Of a DNA stretch of 64,000 nucleotides, positions 1 through 8,374 are shown in pieces. This stretch comes from Gammaproteobacteria bacterium (lineage in GTDB: Bacteria; Pseudomonadota; Gammaproteobacteria; Steroidobacterales; Steroidobacteraceae). How positions within the stretch are numbered: position 1 is the first letter of the stretch; each line of letters starts with the position of its first letter. The notes below the pieces were generated by a model. That model saw only the letters and a program-made list of their open reading frames with translations. It made no database searches and was not told the DNA's origin. Made by a program: the position numbers and the translations under genes. The stretch is taken from positions 121,346 through 185,345 of the forward strand of contig JANXYK010000001.1 of assembly GCA_025350055.1 (NCBI GenBank), in the 5' to 3' direction.

Positions 1-86
1 GCGTCGCGAAAGTGCGCGAGCGCATCCGCTGCGTCTAGTGCGCGGGCGCAGGGTTCGGTGGCCGACCAGTCAGTGCCAGCGTTCAT
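1..86 (-). CDS. kynU: Kynureninase, N-terminal fragment cut by window edge
   Basis: Only the first 28 codons lie in the window. The reading begins at an ATG whose last bases overlap the stop codon of the upstream formamidase gene (ATGA), the same coupling used between the two preceding genes. The peptide begins MNAGTDW and contains ALDAADALAHFRD, which resembles the N-terminus of PLP-dependent kynureninases, where an LDxxDxLxxFR-type segment is usual. Kynureninase cleaves (3-hydroxy)kynurenine to (3-hydroxy)anthranilate and alanine, and so would feed the dioxygenase encoded two genes upstream. The catalytic lysine is outside the window, so the call rests on this short match plus operon context. 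Confidence 0.7.
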   Translation of the reverse strand, partial: MNAGTDWSATEPCARALDAADALAHFRD

Positions 87-919
87 GTGTCGAGCAGCTC
101 ATAAAGCAGCGGGCGCGAAGGCAGCGCATCGCCACTCAAGGCTGGGACCTGCAGCTGCAGCAGGCAGGGGCCGTCAGGCAGCGTTTCGGGCATGTAGGCC
201 AGCTCCGTAATCGTGCACTGCGCGCGCCGCGCGCCGCCCAGCGCCCTGGCGTCAGGCTGCAACCCGAAGAACACGCGATGTGCCGCCAGCTGGCCCGCAT
301 CCTCGGCGCGATCGGCCGAAGGCACATCGAGCACCAGATGTTCGATGCCGCGCTCGACCAGCAGCTCGGCTGCCGGCAATGAAAGGAACGCTGCACCGGA
401 GTGGGTGTAGTCGCGACTGCGTTTTTCAGGGCCGTTGGGGAGCGTGCGCACGATCAACGCCTCAGGCCTGAATGGCAGATCGGCAATCCACGCCTGCTCG
501 AGCGACTGGCGCGTGATCAGCAGGTCGGCAGCGTGCGGCGCGGGGCGCGAGCTCTCGCCACTCTGCGCGGCACGTCGTGGCGCAACGCTCAGCAGCAGGG
601 CCGCGATGAATCCGCCCGGCACCACGGAGCGCACATCGTGGCGCTCGAGCGTGAGATGACCCACGCTCTCGGTGTGCGTGCCATCGCAATGGGGCGTGAG
701 CTTGAGCGTGCTGGCGTTGCAGCTGGCGCCGCTCACCACGCGTCCTGAAAAGCTGCCTGAGCGCAGCGGTTCGCTGCTCGGCGCCGGCGCGCCGAACCAC
801 TGCGGACCGTGGCCGTCGAAATCGAGCTCGAGCGCCAGCGAGTGCGCAGCGCCGGCATCGAATGCCACTCGCTTGCCCTGGATTTCAAGCCAGGCTGCTT
901 GCCGAGCCGCCGCGCTCAT
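83..919 (-). CDS. Cyclase-family (KynB-type) metal-dependent hydrolase, probable kynurenine formamidase
   Basis: A 278-residue protein of the cyclase/KynB superfamily. The signature HCDGTHTESVGH (a form of HxGTHxDxPxH) supplies the metal-binding histidines. Family members hydrolyse N-formylkynurenine or related amides. The gene overlaps the stop of 3-hydroxyanthranilate dioxygenase (ATGA) and its own stop overlaps the ATG of a kynureninase-like gene, so the three are almost certainly one transcript of tryptophan catabolism or NAD synthesis. I chose the ATG at 919 over an in-frame TTG one codon upstream because of the overlap. The protein is longer than typical 210-residue KynB, so a related cyclase-family amidase remains possible. 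Confidence 0.75.
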   Translation of the reverse strand: MSAAARQAAWLEIQGKRVAFDAGAAHSLALELDFDGHGPQWFGAPAPSSEPLRSGSFSGRVVSGASCNASTLKLTPHCDGTHTESVGHLTLERHDVRSVVPGGFIAALLLSVAPRRAAQSGESSRPAPHAADLLITRQSLEQAWIADLPFRPEALIVRTLPNGPEKRSRDYTHSGAAFLSLPAAELLVERGIEHLVLDVPSADRAEDAGQLAAHRVFFGLQPDARALGGARRAQCTITELAYMPETLPDGPCLLQLQVPALSGDALPSRPLLYELLDT

Positions 920-1467
920 CAAGTTGCTGGCACCGATGCCGCGACCGGAGCCGGAGTGGGCGGGGCCATCACCGTGCCGCAGCGCTTGCAGGTGCGCAGA
1001 CCCAGATTGCCGAAGAAGCGCTCGAACACGGGCGGAAACTGCGTCTCGATGTTGGTGAGCGCGAAGAATTCCTCATACAGCGGCGCGCTGCATTGCTCGC
1101 AGTACCACTGCAGCCCGTCGAGCTCGCCCGCGCGGCGCTGGCGCTCGATCACCAGGCCCACCGAACCCGCGCTGCGCTGGGGCGAGTGCGGCACGCCCGG
1201 CGGCAGCAGCAGGATGTCGCCCGCGCGAATCGGCACATCGCGGATGGCGCCGTGCTCGGCGACGCGCAGCACCATGTCGCCCTCGAGCTGGTAGAAGAAT
1301 TCCTCGGCCGGATCGATATGGAAATCGCGACGCGAGTTCGGGCCGCCCACGACCATGATGATGAATTCCGTGTCGTGGAACACCAGCTTGTTGCCCACCG
1401 GCGGCTTGAGCAGATGCCGGTGCGCATCGATCCATTGGCGGAAATTGAAGGCCTGCAAGGCGCCCAT
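919..1467 (-). CDS. nbaC: 3-hydroxyanthranilate 3,4-dioxygenase
   Basis: A 182-residue cupin dioxygenase that opens the ring of 3-hydroxyanthranilate to give the precursor of quinolinate. The Fe(II) ligands of the family are visible as H50, E56 (in [11 protein letters not shown]) and H94 (PPGVPHSP). The rubredoxin-like second iron site of bacterial enzymes is present as C123/C126 (YCEQC) and C160/C163 (CKRC). Length matches bacterial family members. The frame is open far upstream, but the start at 1467 is preceded by AGGA at 8 bases and matches the family N-terminus. It is the first gene of a three-gene kynurenine operon and has an intrinsic-terminator-like hairpin directly in its leader. Confidence 0.95.
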   Translation of the reverse strand: MGALQAFNFRQWIDAHRHLLKPPVGNKLVFHDTEFIIMVVGGPNSRRDFHIDPAEEFFYQLEGDMVLRVAEHGAIRDVPIRAGDILLLPPGVPHSPQRSAGSVGLVIERQRRAGELDGLQWYCEQCSAPLYEEFFALTNIETQFPPVFERFFGNLGLRTCKRCGTVMAPPTPAPVAASVPAT

Positions 1468-1483
1468 GCTGCCATTCCTGTCG

Positions 1484-1505
1484 AAAAAAGCCGACAACTG
1501 TCGGC
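1484..1505 (-). terminator. Terminator-like hairpin in the leader of the kynurenine operon
   Basis: Read on the minus strand, GCCGACA and TGTCGGC form a 6-7 bp stem with a 2-4 base loop, followed at once by six T residues. It ends 16 bases before the start codon of the dioxygenase gene, just upstream of its AGGA ribosome-binding site. The 3' arm (TGTCG) can instead pair with CGACA lying after the T-run. No minus-strand gene is visible upstream, so the hairpin sits in the operon's own leader, which suggests attenuation rather than the end of another gene. The same DNA is also a 16-bp near-palindrome that could be an operator. Confidence 0.55.
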
Positions 1506-1575
1506 CGGAGGTCACTCTCGCGTATGGTACGCATATCCGGGCGGTGCTTGCGACCGCCGCAGAGAAGGAAGCATT

Positions 1576-2082
1576 GTGATTCCCACCCGATCCAGCATGC
1601 AGGCGCTCCAGGGCGAGCGCGGCGCACGGCCGTTGAAGCTCTTGCTTTGGGCCATGCTGATCGGCTCCGCGCTGCTGACCGGCTGCAGCCACCTGCACCG
1701 GCCGCACCCTTCGGCCTGGCATCTGCCCTGGCATCATCCACCGGCCGGCCTGGAGCCGCTGGTGAACGAACTGGTGGTCGAGGCGGGCGTCGGCACCGCG
1801 GCGCCCGTGCTGCCCCAGACCTGGGATCGCAACGCGCTGCGGGTCGATATGGTTGCCGTGACGGGCGAGGGCGTGCTGACGCTGCGCCCGCTGCAGGGCC
1901 ACGACTGGCCGATACGGCTGGAATTCGGCGTGCAGCCCGGCAGCTTCGGGCACCTGGAAATCCGCGGCGAACAGCGTGTGATCCTGCCGGTGGCCGCGAG
2001 CGGGGCAGTCACCACGATGGCCGTGCCGCAGGGCACCTATGCGCCGGCGACCAAGGAACTGGTCATTCATTACGGCCCTTGA
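1576..2082 (+). CDS. Small predicted lipoprotein of unknown function
   Basis: A 168-residue protein with a basic N-terminus, a hydrophobic stretch and a lipobox LLTGC whose cysteine is residue 37, so it is probably lipidated and held in the outer membrane or facing the periplasm. The mature part begins with a His/Pro/Trp-rich segment, followed by a region that looks like a small beta-domain ([21 protein letters not shown]). I do not recognise the family. The GTG start at 1576 is favoured by AAGGA six bases upstream; an ATG at 1597 is the alternative and gives a more usual signal-peptide length. It is divergent from the kynurenine operon and separated from the ABC exporter by a promoter region. 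Confidence 0.65.
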   Translation: MIPTRSSMQALQGERGARPLKLLLWAMLIGSALLTGCSHLHRPHPSAWHLPWHHPPAGLEPLVNELVVEAGVGTAAPVLPQTWDRNALRVDMVAVTGEGVLTLRPLQGHDWPIRLEFGVQPGSFGHLEIRGEQRVILPVAASGAVTTMAVPQGTYAPATKELVIHYGP

Positions 2083-2111
2083 GGCGCCCTGGATCAGGCG
2101 CAGCGTCCGGA

Positions 2112-2140
2112 CTGAAAACGCGCTGAAAATCGCCTGAAAA
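2112..2140 (+). promoter_or_regulatory. Three direct repeats CTGAAAA at 11-bp spacing
   Basis: CTGAAAA occurs at 2112-2118, 2123-2129 and 2134-2140, each separated by 4 bases, so the repeats recur every 11 bp on one face of the helix. They end 7 bp before the proposed -35 of the ABC exporter operon. Seven-base half-sites at 11-bp spacing are the known layout of OmpR/PhoB-family response-regulator sites. The identity of the regulator is not visible here. Confidence 0.55.
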
Positions 2141-2147
2141 TTCGCCA

Positions 2148-2176
2148 TTGAGCATTGGCGGGCAGACACGTATCGT
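2148..2176 (+). promoter_or_regulatory. Probable sigma-70 promoter of the ABC exporter operon
   Basis: TTGAGC (2148-2153) and TATCGT (2171-2176) are separated by 17 bases. Transcription would start near 2183, leaving about 25 bases of leader before the chosen ATG at 2209. The -35 lies directly downstream of the CTGAAAA repeats. Confidence 0.45.
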
Positions 2177-2208
2177 AACTTCTTGTGCGTTACGGTGTCT
2201 TAACCCTG

Positions 2209-3348
2209 ATGTCCCTTGCGCTCTCAACCCTGCTGTACGAATGGCGACGCTACCTCGCTGCGGTGATCGCGCTTTCCGTGGCGGGCCTGCTGGTGCTCTC
2301 GCTCACTGGAATGTTCATGGGCATGAGCAAATCCTTTACCGCAACGGTGGATCGCTCGCCGGCTGAAGTGATGGTGCTGCCGCCCAATTCAAACAACGTG
2401 TTCGATTCCGGGGGTGGCCAGCCGCGGCGCCTGATTCCCGAGATCTACCAGCATCCCGCGGTGATGGAGGCGCGGCCGCTGAATATCGGGTTCACGGGCT
2501 GGTCGAATTTTCCCACCGACGGGCAGCCCGCCAAGGATCAGGGCGTCGAGATATTCATCGTCGACCCCGTGCGCGGCGCGGTGACACTGCCCAGTGATTT
2601 CAGCGACCAGGTGATCAATGCGCTCAAGGAGCCCTTCGCTGTGGTGGTCGATCGCTCGAGCCTGGGGAAGCTGGGCGTGCAGGTCGGCGACAAGGCCAAG
2701 ATGAACGGCTTTACCGTCTGGGTGCGCGACACGGTGGAAGGCTATCCCTCGATGTTCAACGCCGTGGTGTTCGTCTCGCCGCAGACCGCCAAGCTGATCC
2801 GCCAGTTCAATGACGGGCCGCAGATCGGCGCCATCGTGGTCAAGATCGCCCACGGTGCGCGCGCCACTGAAGTGGCCCAGCAGCTGAATGCCATGTCCAA
2901 GGGTCGCTACCGCGCCTGGTCGCGCGAAGAGCTCTCCGATGCCGGCCAGCGCTCGATGCTGAAGGAAGGCGGCATTGTAGTAATCCTGGGTTTCGCGGTG
3001 GTGGTCGGCATCTTCATCGGCGTCGTGATCACCTGGCAGACGTTGCAGGGCGCGATCATGGCGAACATCAAGGAATTCGCGAGCCTCCGGGCCCTTGGGG
3101 TCTCGATGCGCAGCCTCCGGTTGATCGTGATGGAACTGAGCCTGTGGGTAGGGCTTGCGGGCCTGGCGCTGACGGCAGTACTGGCCGGTGTGGTCTGGGT
3201 GCTGTCCACGACCTTCGGGGTGCCGATGGATTTCCCGCTGTTCATCGACATTCCGGTGGGCATCGCCATGGTCATTGTTGCCGTGCTGTCGGGCATGCTG
3301 TCGCTGCGCATCCTGAAGAAAAGCCAGCCGGCGGAGCTGCTGCGATGA
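2209..3348 (+). CDS. ABC exporter permease, DevC/FtsX-like
   Basis: A 379-residue inner-membrane permease. The N-terminus MSLALSTLLYEWRRY followed by one transmembrane segment is characteristic of DevC-type permeases. A large periplasmic MacB-like domain (about residues 50-245) follows, then three C-terminal transmembrane helices that form the FtsX domain. It pairs with the ATPase and HlyD-type adaptor downstream to make a tripartite exporter; in cyanobacteria the DevBCA homologue exports glycolipid, but the substrate here is unknown. The ATG at 2209 was chosen over an in-frame GTG at 2185 because it restores the family N-terminus. The stop overlaps the ATPase start (ATGA). Confidence 0.88.
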   Translation: MSLALSTLLYEWRRYLAAVIALSVAGLLVLSLTGMFMGMSKSFTATVDRSPAEVMVLPPNSNNVFDSGGGQPRRLIPEIYQHPAVMEARPLNIGFTGWSNFPTDGQPAKDQGVEIFIVDPVRGAVTLPSDFSDQVINALKEPFAVVVDRSSLGKLGVQVGDKAKMNGFTVWVRDTVEGYPSMFNAVVFVSPQTAKLIRQFNDGPQIGAIVVKIAHGARATEVAQQLNAMSKGRYRAWSREELSDAGQRSMLKEGGIVVILGFAVVVGIFIGVVITWQTLQGAIMANIKEFASLRALGVSMRSLRLIVMELSLWVGLAGLALTAVLAGVVWVLSTTFGVPMDFPLFIDIPVGIAMVIVAVLSGMLSLRILKKSQPAELLR

Positions 3349-4058
3349 GCAAGCTTGCGATCGACGCCAAGGGCCTCAGCAAGGCCTACCGCATCGGCAA
3401 GCGCACCGAGCAGGTGCTCAAGGGCATCAATTTCAACGCCTATCACGGCCAGGTCACGATGGTGATGGGGCCGTCGGGTTCCGGCAAATCAACGCTGATT
3501 GCCGCGCTTTCGGGGCTCATGAAACCCGACGAGGGGGAGGTGCTGGCGCTCGGTGAGAACCTGTGGACGAAGCGCGCCGGCAAGATCGACAAGTTCCGGC
3601 TCGATCACTGTGGTTTTATTTTCCAGGGCTTCAACCTGTTTCCCGCGCTCGATGCTACGGAACAGGTGGCGCAGGTGCTCAAGTACTGCGGCATCGGCCG
3701 CAAGGAAGCACGCCTGCGCGCCACCGCGGTGCTCGAGTCGGTGGGTCTGGGCAATCGCCTGCACCAGCGGCCGGCGGAACTTTCGGGCGGCGAGAAGCAG
3801 CGCGTCGCGATCGCGCGCGCACTCGCCAAATCACCGGCGCTGATCTTCGCGGACGAACCCACCTCGGCGCTCGATTCCGGCAACGGGCAGCTGGTGATCC
3901 GGCTGCTGCACGAAGCGGCCAGGCAGCGTAACGCGGCGATCGTGGTCGTGACGCACGATCCGCGCCTCGAAGCGCATGCCGATCGCGTGATCCAGATGGA
4001 AGATGGCAACATCAAGAGCGACCATATGGTTTCCGATCCGCCGTCGGTCGGGGCCTAG
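3345..4058 (+). CDS. ABC exporter ATPase, DevA/LolD-like
   Basis: A 237-residue ABC ATPase that would energise the DevC-type permease encoded just upstream. Walker A is GPSGSGKST (residues 42-50), the signature is LSGGEKQ, and Walker B runs into ALIFADEPTSALD; a switch histidine sits in VVTHDPR. Length and motifs match the MacB/LolD/DevA group. The start codon overlaps the permease stop by four bases, so translation of the two is probably coupled, as expected for subunits of one complex. Confidence 0.92.
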   Translation: MSKLAIDAKGLSKAYRIGKRTEQVLKGINFNAYHGQVTMVMGPSGSGKSTLIAALSGLMKPDEGEVLALGENLWTKRAGKIDKFRLDHCGFIFQGFNLFPALDATEQVAQVLKYCGIGRKEARLRATAVLESVGLGNRLHQRPAELSGGEKQRVAIARALAKSPALIFADEPTSALDSGNGQLVIRLLHEAARQRNAAIVVVTHDPRLEAHADRVIQMEDGNIKSDHMVSDPPSVGA

Positions 4059-4076
4059 ACACCACGGGAATTCACC

Positions 4077-5066
4077 ATGCAGCGCCGACTCGAAAAATTC
4101 TCCACGCTGGCTGTGCTGGCCACCGCGCTCGCCTGCCTGTGGCTCAGTGGCTGCAGCCACGCAGGTGCCGACGGCAAGGGCCCCGATGGCAAGCCGCTGG
4201 CGCCGCCGCCTTCACCCTATGCCACCATCGCCAACGGCAAGATCGACGTCGAGGGCGGCGTGGTCGAGGTGGCCGCGCGGCGCGCGGGTGTGATCCGCGC
4301 CGTGTACGTGCAGGAAGGCGCGCAGGTGAAGAAGGGCGACATACTGGCGCGACAGGAAGATGACGATGCCGCACTGGCCGTCAACAGCGCCAGGGCAGCC
4401 GTGGCGCAGGCCGAGAGCCAGCTGATCCTGACCCAGGTGAACATCAGAACGGCGCAGCGCGAGCATGAACGACTCGCGGCGTTGGTGCCCACGAACCTGG
4501 TGGCACGCCAGCAGCTCGATCAGGCCAGCGATGCGATCGCCACGGCGCAGGCGCAGCTTGGCATCCAGCAGGCCGCCGTCGCCACCGCGAAGGCGCAGCT
4601 CGCGCAGGCCGTGTACAACCAGGACCTGACCGTGATTCGCGCGCCGATGGATGGCAAGATCATCCGGCGCTTCGCGAATCCCGGAGCGGGCGCATCGACT
4701 CTCAACGTGTCGAACATGTTCGACCTGGAGCCGGCGATCGCGCACATCGTGCGCTCGGAGATCATCGAGAGCGCGATACCCGATGTGTACGTGGGCCAGC
4801 AGGCCGAGATCGTGCCCGAGACCGACCCCGATAAGCTCGCCGTGGGTAAAGTACTGCGCATCGCCAGTGCCTTCGGCGCGCGCAAGCTGAAATCCGATGG
4901 CGCCAACGAGGCTGCCGACGAGCGCGTGGTCGAAGTGGTAGTCTCGGCGGACAACACCCCGTTCCTGATCGGCCAGCGCGTGCTGGTAAAGTTCATGAAA
5001 CGCGGCGAGAAGGCCGGCGTGAAGCGCGATGCCGACAAGCCCGCGCCAGCAGCGAAGGCCGGCTAA
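4077..5066 (+). CDS. HlyD-family membrane fusion protein of the ABC exporter
   Basis: A 329-residue periplasmic adaptor. It begins with a hydrophobic signal ending in a lipobox-like LSGC (cysteine near residue 26), so it may be lipid-anchored instead of membrane-spanning. Next come a lipoyl half-motif (GGVVEVAARRAGVIRAVYV), a long alpha-helical hairpin rich in Ala/Gln (about residues 90-180) and a beta-barrel region. It follows the ATPase gene by 18 bases with GGGA before the ATG. In DevBCA-type systems this protein links the inner-membrane pump to a TolC-like channel; no TolC gene is present in the window. Confidence 0.88.
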   Translation: MQRRLEKFSTLAVLATALACLWLSGCSHAGADGKGPDGKPLAPPPSPYATIANGKIDVEGGVVEVAARRAGVIRAVYVQEGAQVKKGDILARQEDDDAALAVNSARAAVAQAESQLILTQVNIRTAQREHERLAALVPTNLVARQQLDQASDAIATAQAQLGIQQAAVATAKAQLAQAVYNQDLTVIRAPMDGKIIRRFANPGAGASTLNVSNMFDLEPAIAHIVRSEIIESAIPDVYVGQQAEIVPETDPDKLAVGKVLRIASAFGARKLKSDGANEAADERVVEVVVSADNTPFLIGQRVLVKFMKRGEKAGVKRDADKPAPAAKAG

Positions 5067-5125
5067 CGCCAGACTCGCAATTTGGCCGGCGACCGCCGTC
5101 GGCCGGCACTACCAGGGGAATCGCC

Positions 5126-5464
5126 ATGCAAGACGCCTTGATCACCACCGCACTCGAACTGCCCGGCTACCGCATCGTGAAGAGCCTGGGCGTCGTGCGC
5201 GGGCTCACGGTGCGTTCGCGCTCCATCGCGGGCAACATCGCCGGCGGCATCCAGTCGCTGTTCGGCGGCAACATCACCATCTACACCAACCTGTGCGAGC
5301 GCACGCGCTCCGAGACCTACCAGCTGATGTGCCAGCACGCCAGGCAGCTCGGTGCGAACGGGGTCATTGCGATGCGCTATGACGCGACCGACCTGATGGC
5401 CGGGCTCACCGAGGTGTTGTGCTACGGTACAGCGGTGGTCGTCGAGCCGGAGCAACCGGGCTGA
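5126..5464 (+). CDS. YbjQ/UPF0145 family protein
   Basis: A 112-residue protein of the YbjQ (UPF0145) family, which forms pentameric rings of unknown function and was once called heavy-metal-binding. Family hallmarks visible are the N-terminal strand (PGYRIVKSLGVVRGLTVRSR), the central helix with ARQLGANGVIAMRYD and a C-terminal strand ending EVLCYGTAV. A clear AGGGGAA precedes the ATG. It follows the exporter genes by 59 bases, a gap that contains a GC hairpin (5086-5106) with no T-run, so it could share their transcript. Confidence 0.85.
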   Translation: MQDALITTALELPGYRIVKSLGVVRGLTVRSRSIAGNIAGGIQSLFGGNITIYTNLCERTRSETYQLMCQHARQLGANGVIAMRYDATDLMAGLTEVLCYGTAVVVEPEQPG

Positions 5465-5487
5465 ACCCGCGCCAGGCGAGGCCCGTC

Positions 5488-7506
5488 TCAGGGCCTGCTG
5501 TTGCGGTAGCTTACGGCGATCACTTTTTCCGTACATCCGGCAGCCGTTCCATCGATCACCGGTGCGAGGTAACGGCTCCCGAGAATAGACCGCTCAGTGG
5601 TTTGCTGAAATACAAAGGGCGGGTAGGCGATGATCGTGCGCACGTTCTCGGGGTGCCCGGCAGAGTCAATGTCGAACGACTCGCGCAGGTAGCCGTCAAT
5701 GCCCCAACGTTCCGCCTCGTTGGGCATGCTGGCTACGAGGTTCGCCGTCTTGATCGTTACCGGGCGTACATCAAACAGCATGCATTGCTCGCGCGTGATG
5801 CCGGCCGCGGCAACCTTGGCATCGGCGCCGGCAGCATCGCCTGAACGCCGCACCAGCGCGGCCAGGTGCAGCGTTGCGACGTCGCGCAGCGGATCGTGTT
5901 CGTCCAGCACTTCCGGCGCAAAGGCCAGGACCCGCTCAAGCACCGGCCGCGCCTCCTTGAACTGGGCGTTGGACTCGAGGCTGATGGCGTATTCGAGCGT
6001 CAGCCAGGCCGTAGCTGCCGTGTGCGGGTATATCTTCTCAAGCGTCGCGAGATTTGCGGCGTTCGCCCGGACGCGCCCGGCAGACCACCCGGACATCCCG
6101 GGTTGCAGGGGTTTGAGATACATGGCCAGCGCGCGCGCGGCAGGGGGAGCGTTGCCCTTTTCCAGTGCGGCATCCAGATGCTGTGCAATCTTCTCTGCGC
6201 GCTTGTGGTCCGTCTCAATGGGCAGTCGTCGCAACAGCGTGGGCACGGCAGCCAGGTCTTCGCGATCGAGGCGCGGGTCGTCACCGGGCACATATCTCGT
6301 AGTCATGGGAGCGAAGTCGGCGGCAGGCAGTGAGCTCGCCTTAAGCCACGCCTCGGTCTGGTCGTAAAATGGCTTCGACAGTTGCTCGGCACCCGGGCGC
6401 GCGACGCAGCGCATTTCGATGCGCATCAGATTGCGCCAGAAAGCGGGGAGCGTGGTGATCCGCTCGGGGTTCCAGTGCCATTGCTGCACGGTTCGCGCGA
6501 AAGCGAGCCCAAGCGAGCCGGGCCGGCTGGCATAGACGGGCGTGGCACCGGTCACGTGGCCATCCGCGGCGATCGAGAATTCCACGATCACCGAGTCTTC
6601 GGCACGAATGCCGAGCGCATCGCTGCACACTGGCGGACTGCCCAGGCCGCTGCTCCACTCGTTGGTGGGCAGGTGTCCGGCGCCGCTCCAGCTCAGGTAC
6701 TCGTGTGCCTTCTCTGGGTGATTGCTTTGCATCGCCGCGAGCGCGGCGTCGCCGCGGATCGGAACCTGCAGCAGATTGATTCTCGAGCCGGTCAACCCGC
6801 CCGACAGTTTCACGGCTTCGGAGAGAAACGGCATCGCCTCGCTGGGTTGCCCAAGGTTCAGACTGCCGCGACCACGCAGGTCCAGTAGCTGCGCGCGTAT
6901 CAGCTTCTCCTCCTTGGGGTCCGAGGGAATGGCCAGCGCATCATCCAGCAGCGCACTGGCTTTGCCTGGATCGAGCGTCATGTAGCTTTGGGCCAGCCCT
7001 ACCTTCACTGCTCCCACCAGAGTGGCTAAGTTCGAGTGTGTCGCACAGTCCAGGGCTTTGGCATAACTCTCCAGGGCTTCCGGATTCGCAAGCGCTATAC
7101 GCTGGGCATTGCCCAGCGCCAGCCACAAATGTGCGCGTTCCAGGTATTCCTCCGTCGGCAGTCCCTCGACGGCCAGATTGGCCTCGCGCACGGCTGCTTC
7201 GATTTCGCCTTGACGTGCCAGGGCGCGCGCGAGTCGCGCATGTATCACACCTTGTATGCGGGACAGGTGGCCATCCTTCCCGGGCTCGGCAACCTCAGAC
7301 AAGCCCGTGACGGCGGCCGGCCAATCCTGCCGGTCGAAAGCCGCTTGCGCGGCGTCATAAATCTGCTGTGGCGTAGGTTTCGCCGCTGGCGATGCTGCAG
7401 GAGTTGCCGCTGCTGGTGTCGCCGGCGCAGCGGCCAGCAGTATCGAGGTCGGTGCGCACAACTGCGCCGTTGCAATCAGGACAGACCGTGTCCGCGAGTG
7501 AGGCAT
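5488..7506 (-). CDS. TPR protein with two TonB-C-like segments, exported
   Basis: A 672-residue protein with a probable signal peptide (residues 1-30) and an Ala/Pro/Thr linker, then TPR-like helices (about 45-280). Residues 300-365 (VIVEFSIAADGHV ... QQWHWNP) look like a TonB C-terminal domain, and residues 600-672 (YLRESFDIDSAGHP ... YLAP) look like a second degenerate one, with more helical repeats between. There is no second membrane anchor, so it is probably a periplasmic scaffold and not a true energy transducer. GGAGG lies 8 bases before the ATG at 7506. It is the last gene of the lptD-apaH transcript, 16 bases after apaH. Function is unknown. Confidence 0.7.
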   Translation of the reverse strand: MPHSRTRSVLIATAQLCAPTSILLAAAPATPAAATPAASPAAKPTPQQIYDAAQAAFDRQDWPAAVTGLSEVAEPGKDGHLSRIQGVIHARLARALARQGEIEAAVREANLAVEGLPTEEYLERAHLWLALGNAQRIALANPEALESYAKALDCATHSNLATLVGAVKVGLAQSYMTLDPGKASALLDDALAIPSDPKEEKLIRAQLLDLRGRGSLNLGQPSEAMPFLSEAVKLSGGLTGSRINLLQVPIRGDAALAAMQSNHPEKAHEYLSWSGAGHLPTNEWSSGLGSPPVCSDALGIRAEDSVIVEFSIAADGHVTGATPVYASRPGSLGLAFARTVQQWHWNPERITTLPAFWRNLMRIEMRCVARPGAEQLSKPFYDQTEAWLKASSLPAADFAPMTTRYVPGDDPRLDREDLAAVPTLLRRLPIETDHKRAEKIAQHLDAALEKGNAPPAARALAMYLKPLQPGMSGWSAGRVRANAANLATLEKIYPHTAATAWLTLEYAISLESNAQFKEARPVLERVLAFAPEVLDEHDPLRDVATLHLAALVRRSGDAAGADAKVAAAGITREQCMLFDVRPVTIKTANLVASMPNEAERWGIDGYLRESFDIDSAGHPENVRTIIAYPPFVFQQTTERSILGSRYLAPVIDGTAAGCTEKVIAVSYRNSRP

Positions 7507-7522
7507 CGCATCAACCTCCGTG

Positions 7523-8356
7523 TCAATCGCCGATCGGCAGTTTCGTCCGCGAGCGCACCGCAACGGGCGGTGCTTCGGCATCATCCATGTTGATCGCCGT
7601 CAAGGTACCGCCCCACACGCAGCCGGTATCCAGGCCCAGTACATTGTCGCCGCGATGCAGCCCGAGAGCCGACCAGTGACCGAATACTACGCGCGTCGCA
7701 ACACTGGCGCGCGAGCTGATCGCAAACCACGGCTGCAAGGGCGCGCGCACCTCGGCGGGCGGGCCCTTGAATTTAAGGTCGACGCGCCCGGCGGCGGTGC
7801 ATACGCGCATGCGCGTGAGCACATTGATGATGAAGCGCAGTCGCGCCTGGCCCTGCAGATCCTCGTCCCAGTGATCGGGCTCATCGCCGTACATGCCACG
7901 GAGCAGCCTCTCGGGATCGTGCTGCAGCGCCTGGCTCACTTCGCCCGCCAGCAGCGCCGCCTGGCGCGCATGCCACTGCGGCACGACGCCGGCATGCACC
8001 AGCAGGTCGTTGCGCGCCAGGTCGTGATGCGCGAGCGGTCGCTCGAGCAACCAGGCCAGCAGCGCGTCGCGATCTGGCGCGCCCAGGATGTCATCGAGCG
8101 TGTCGTTGCGCCGCGGCTTGCGATCGGACACCAGCGCCAGTGCCAGCAGATGCAGGTCGTGGTTGCCGAGCACCACGGTGGCGTTCGCGGCCAGCGCACG
8201 CACACGGCGCAGCGTGGCCAGCGATTGCGGGCCGCGATTGACCAGGTCGCCCGTGAACCAGAGCTGATCGCGCTCGTCGTTGAAACCGATGCGCTGCAGC
8301 AGCGCCTCGAGTTCGGCGCAGCAACCCTGCACATCCCCGATGGCCCAGCGCGTCAC
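7523..8356 (-). CDS. apaH: Symmetrical bis(5'-nucleosyl)-tetraphosphatase
   Basis: A 277-residue phosphoesterase that hydrolyses Ap4A and other dinucleoside polyphosphates and can remove Np4 caps from RNA. The metal motifs of the ApaH family are GDVQGC (residues 7-12), GDLVNRG (36-42) and GNHD (64-67), with later histidines in LLVHAG and VVFGHW. The start is GTG, 18 bases after apaG. The order rsmA-apaG-apaH is the conserved gammaproteobacterial one, except for the stress-protein gene inserted here. Confidence 0.95.
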   Translation of the reverse strand: MTRWAIGDVQGCCAELEALLQRIGFNDERDQLWFTGDLVNRGPQSLATLRRVRALAANATVVLGNHDLHLLALALVSDRKPRRNDTLDDILGAPDRDALLAWLLERPLAHHDLARNDLLVHAGVVPQWHARQAALLAGEVSQALQHDPERLLRGMYGDEPDHWDEDLQGQARLRFIINVLTRMRVCTAAGRVDLKFKGPPAEVRAPLQPWFAISSRASVATRVVFGHWSALGLHRGDNVLGLDTGCVWGGTLTAINMDDAEAPPVAVRSRTKLPIGD

Positions 8357-8374
8357 GACTCGGGCGCTCGCGAC

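Noticed and set aside
3..38. Plus-strand frame ending in TAG at 36-38 that could be the tail of a gene to the left
   Set aside because: The minus strand over the same bases reads a kynureninase-like N-terminus joined by ATGA to the upstream gene, which explains the region better.
862..1575. Long N-terminal extension of the small lipoprotein frame
   Set aside because: It would run antisense through the dioxygenase gene; a GTG with AAGGA and a signal peptide start the real product at 1576.
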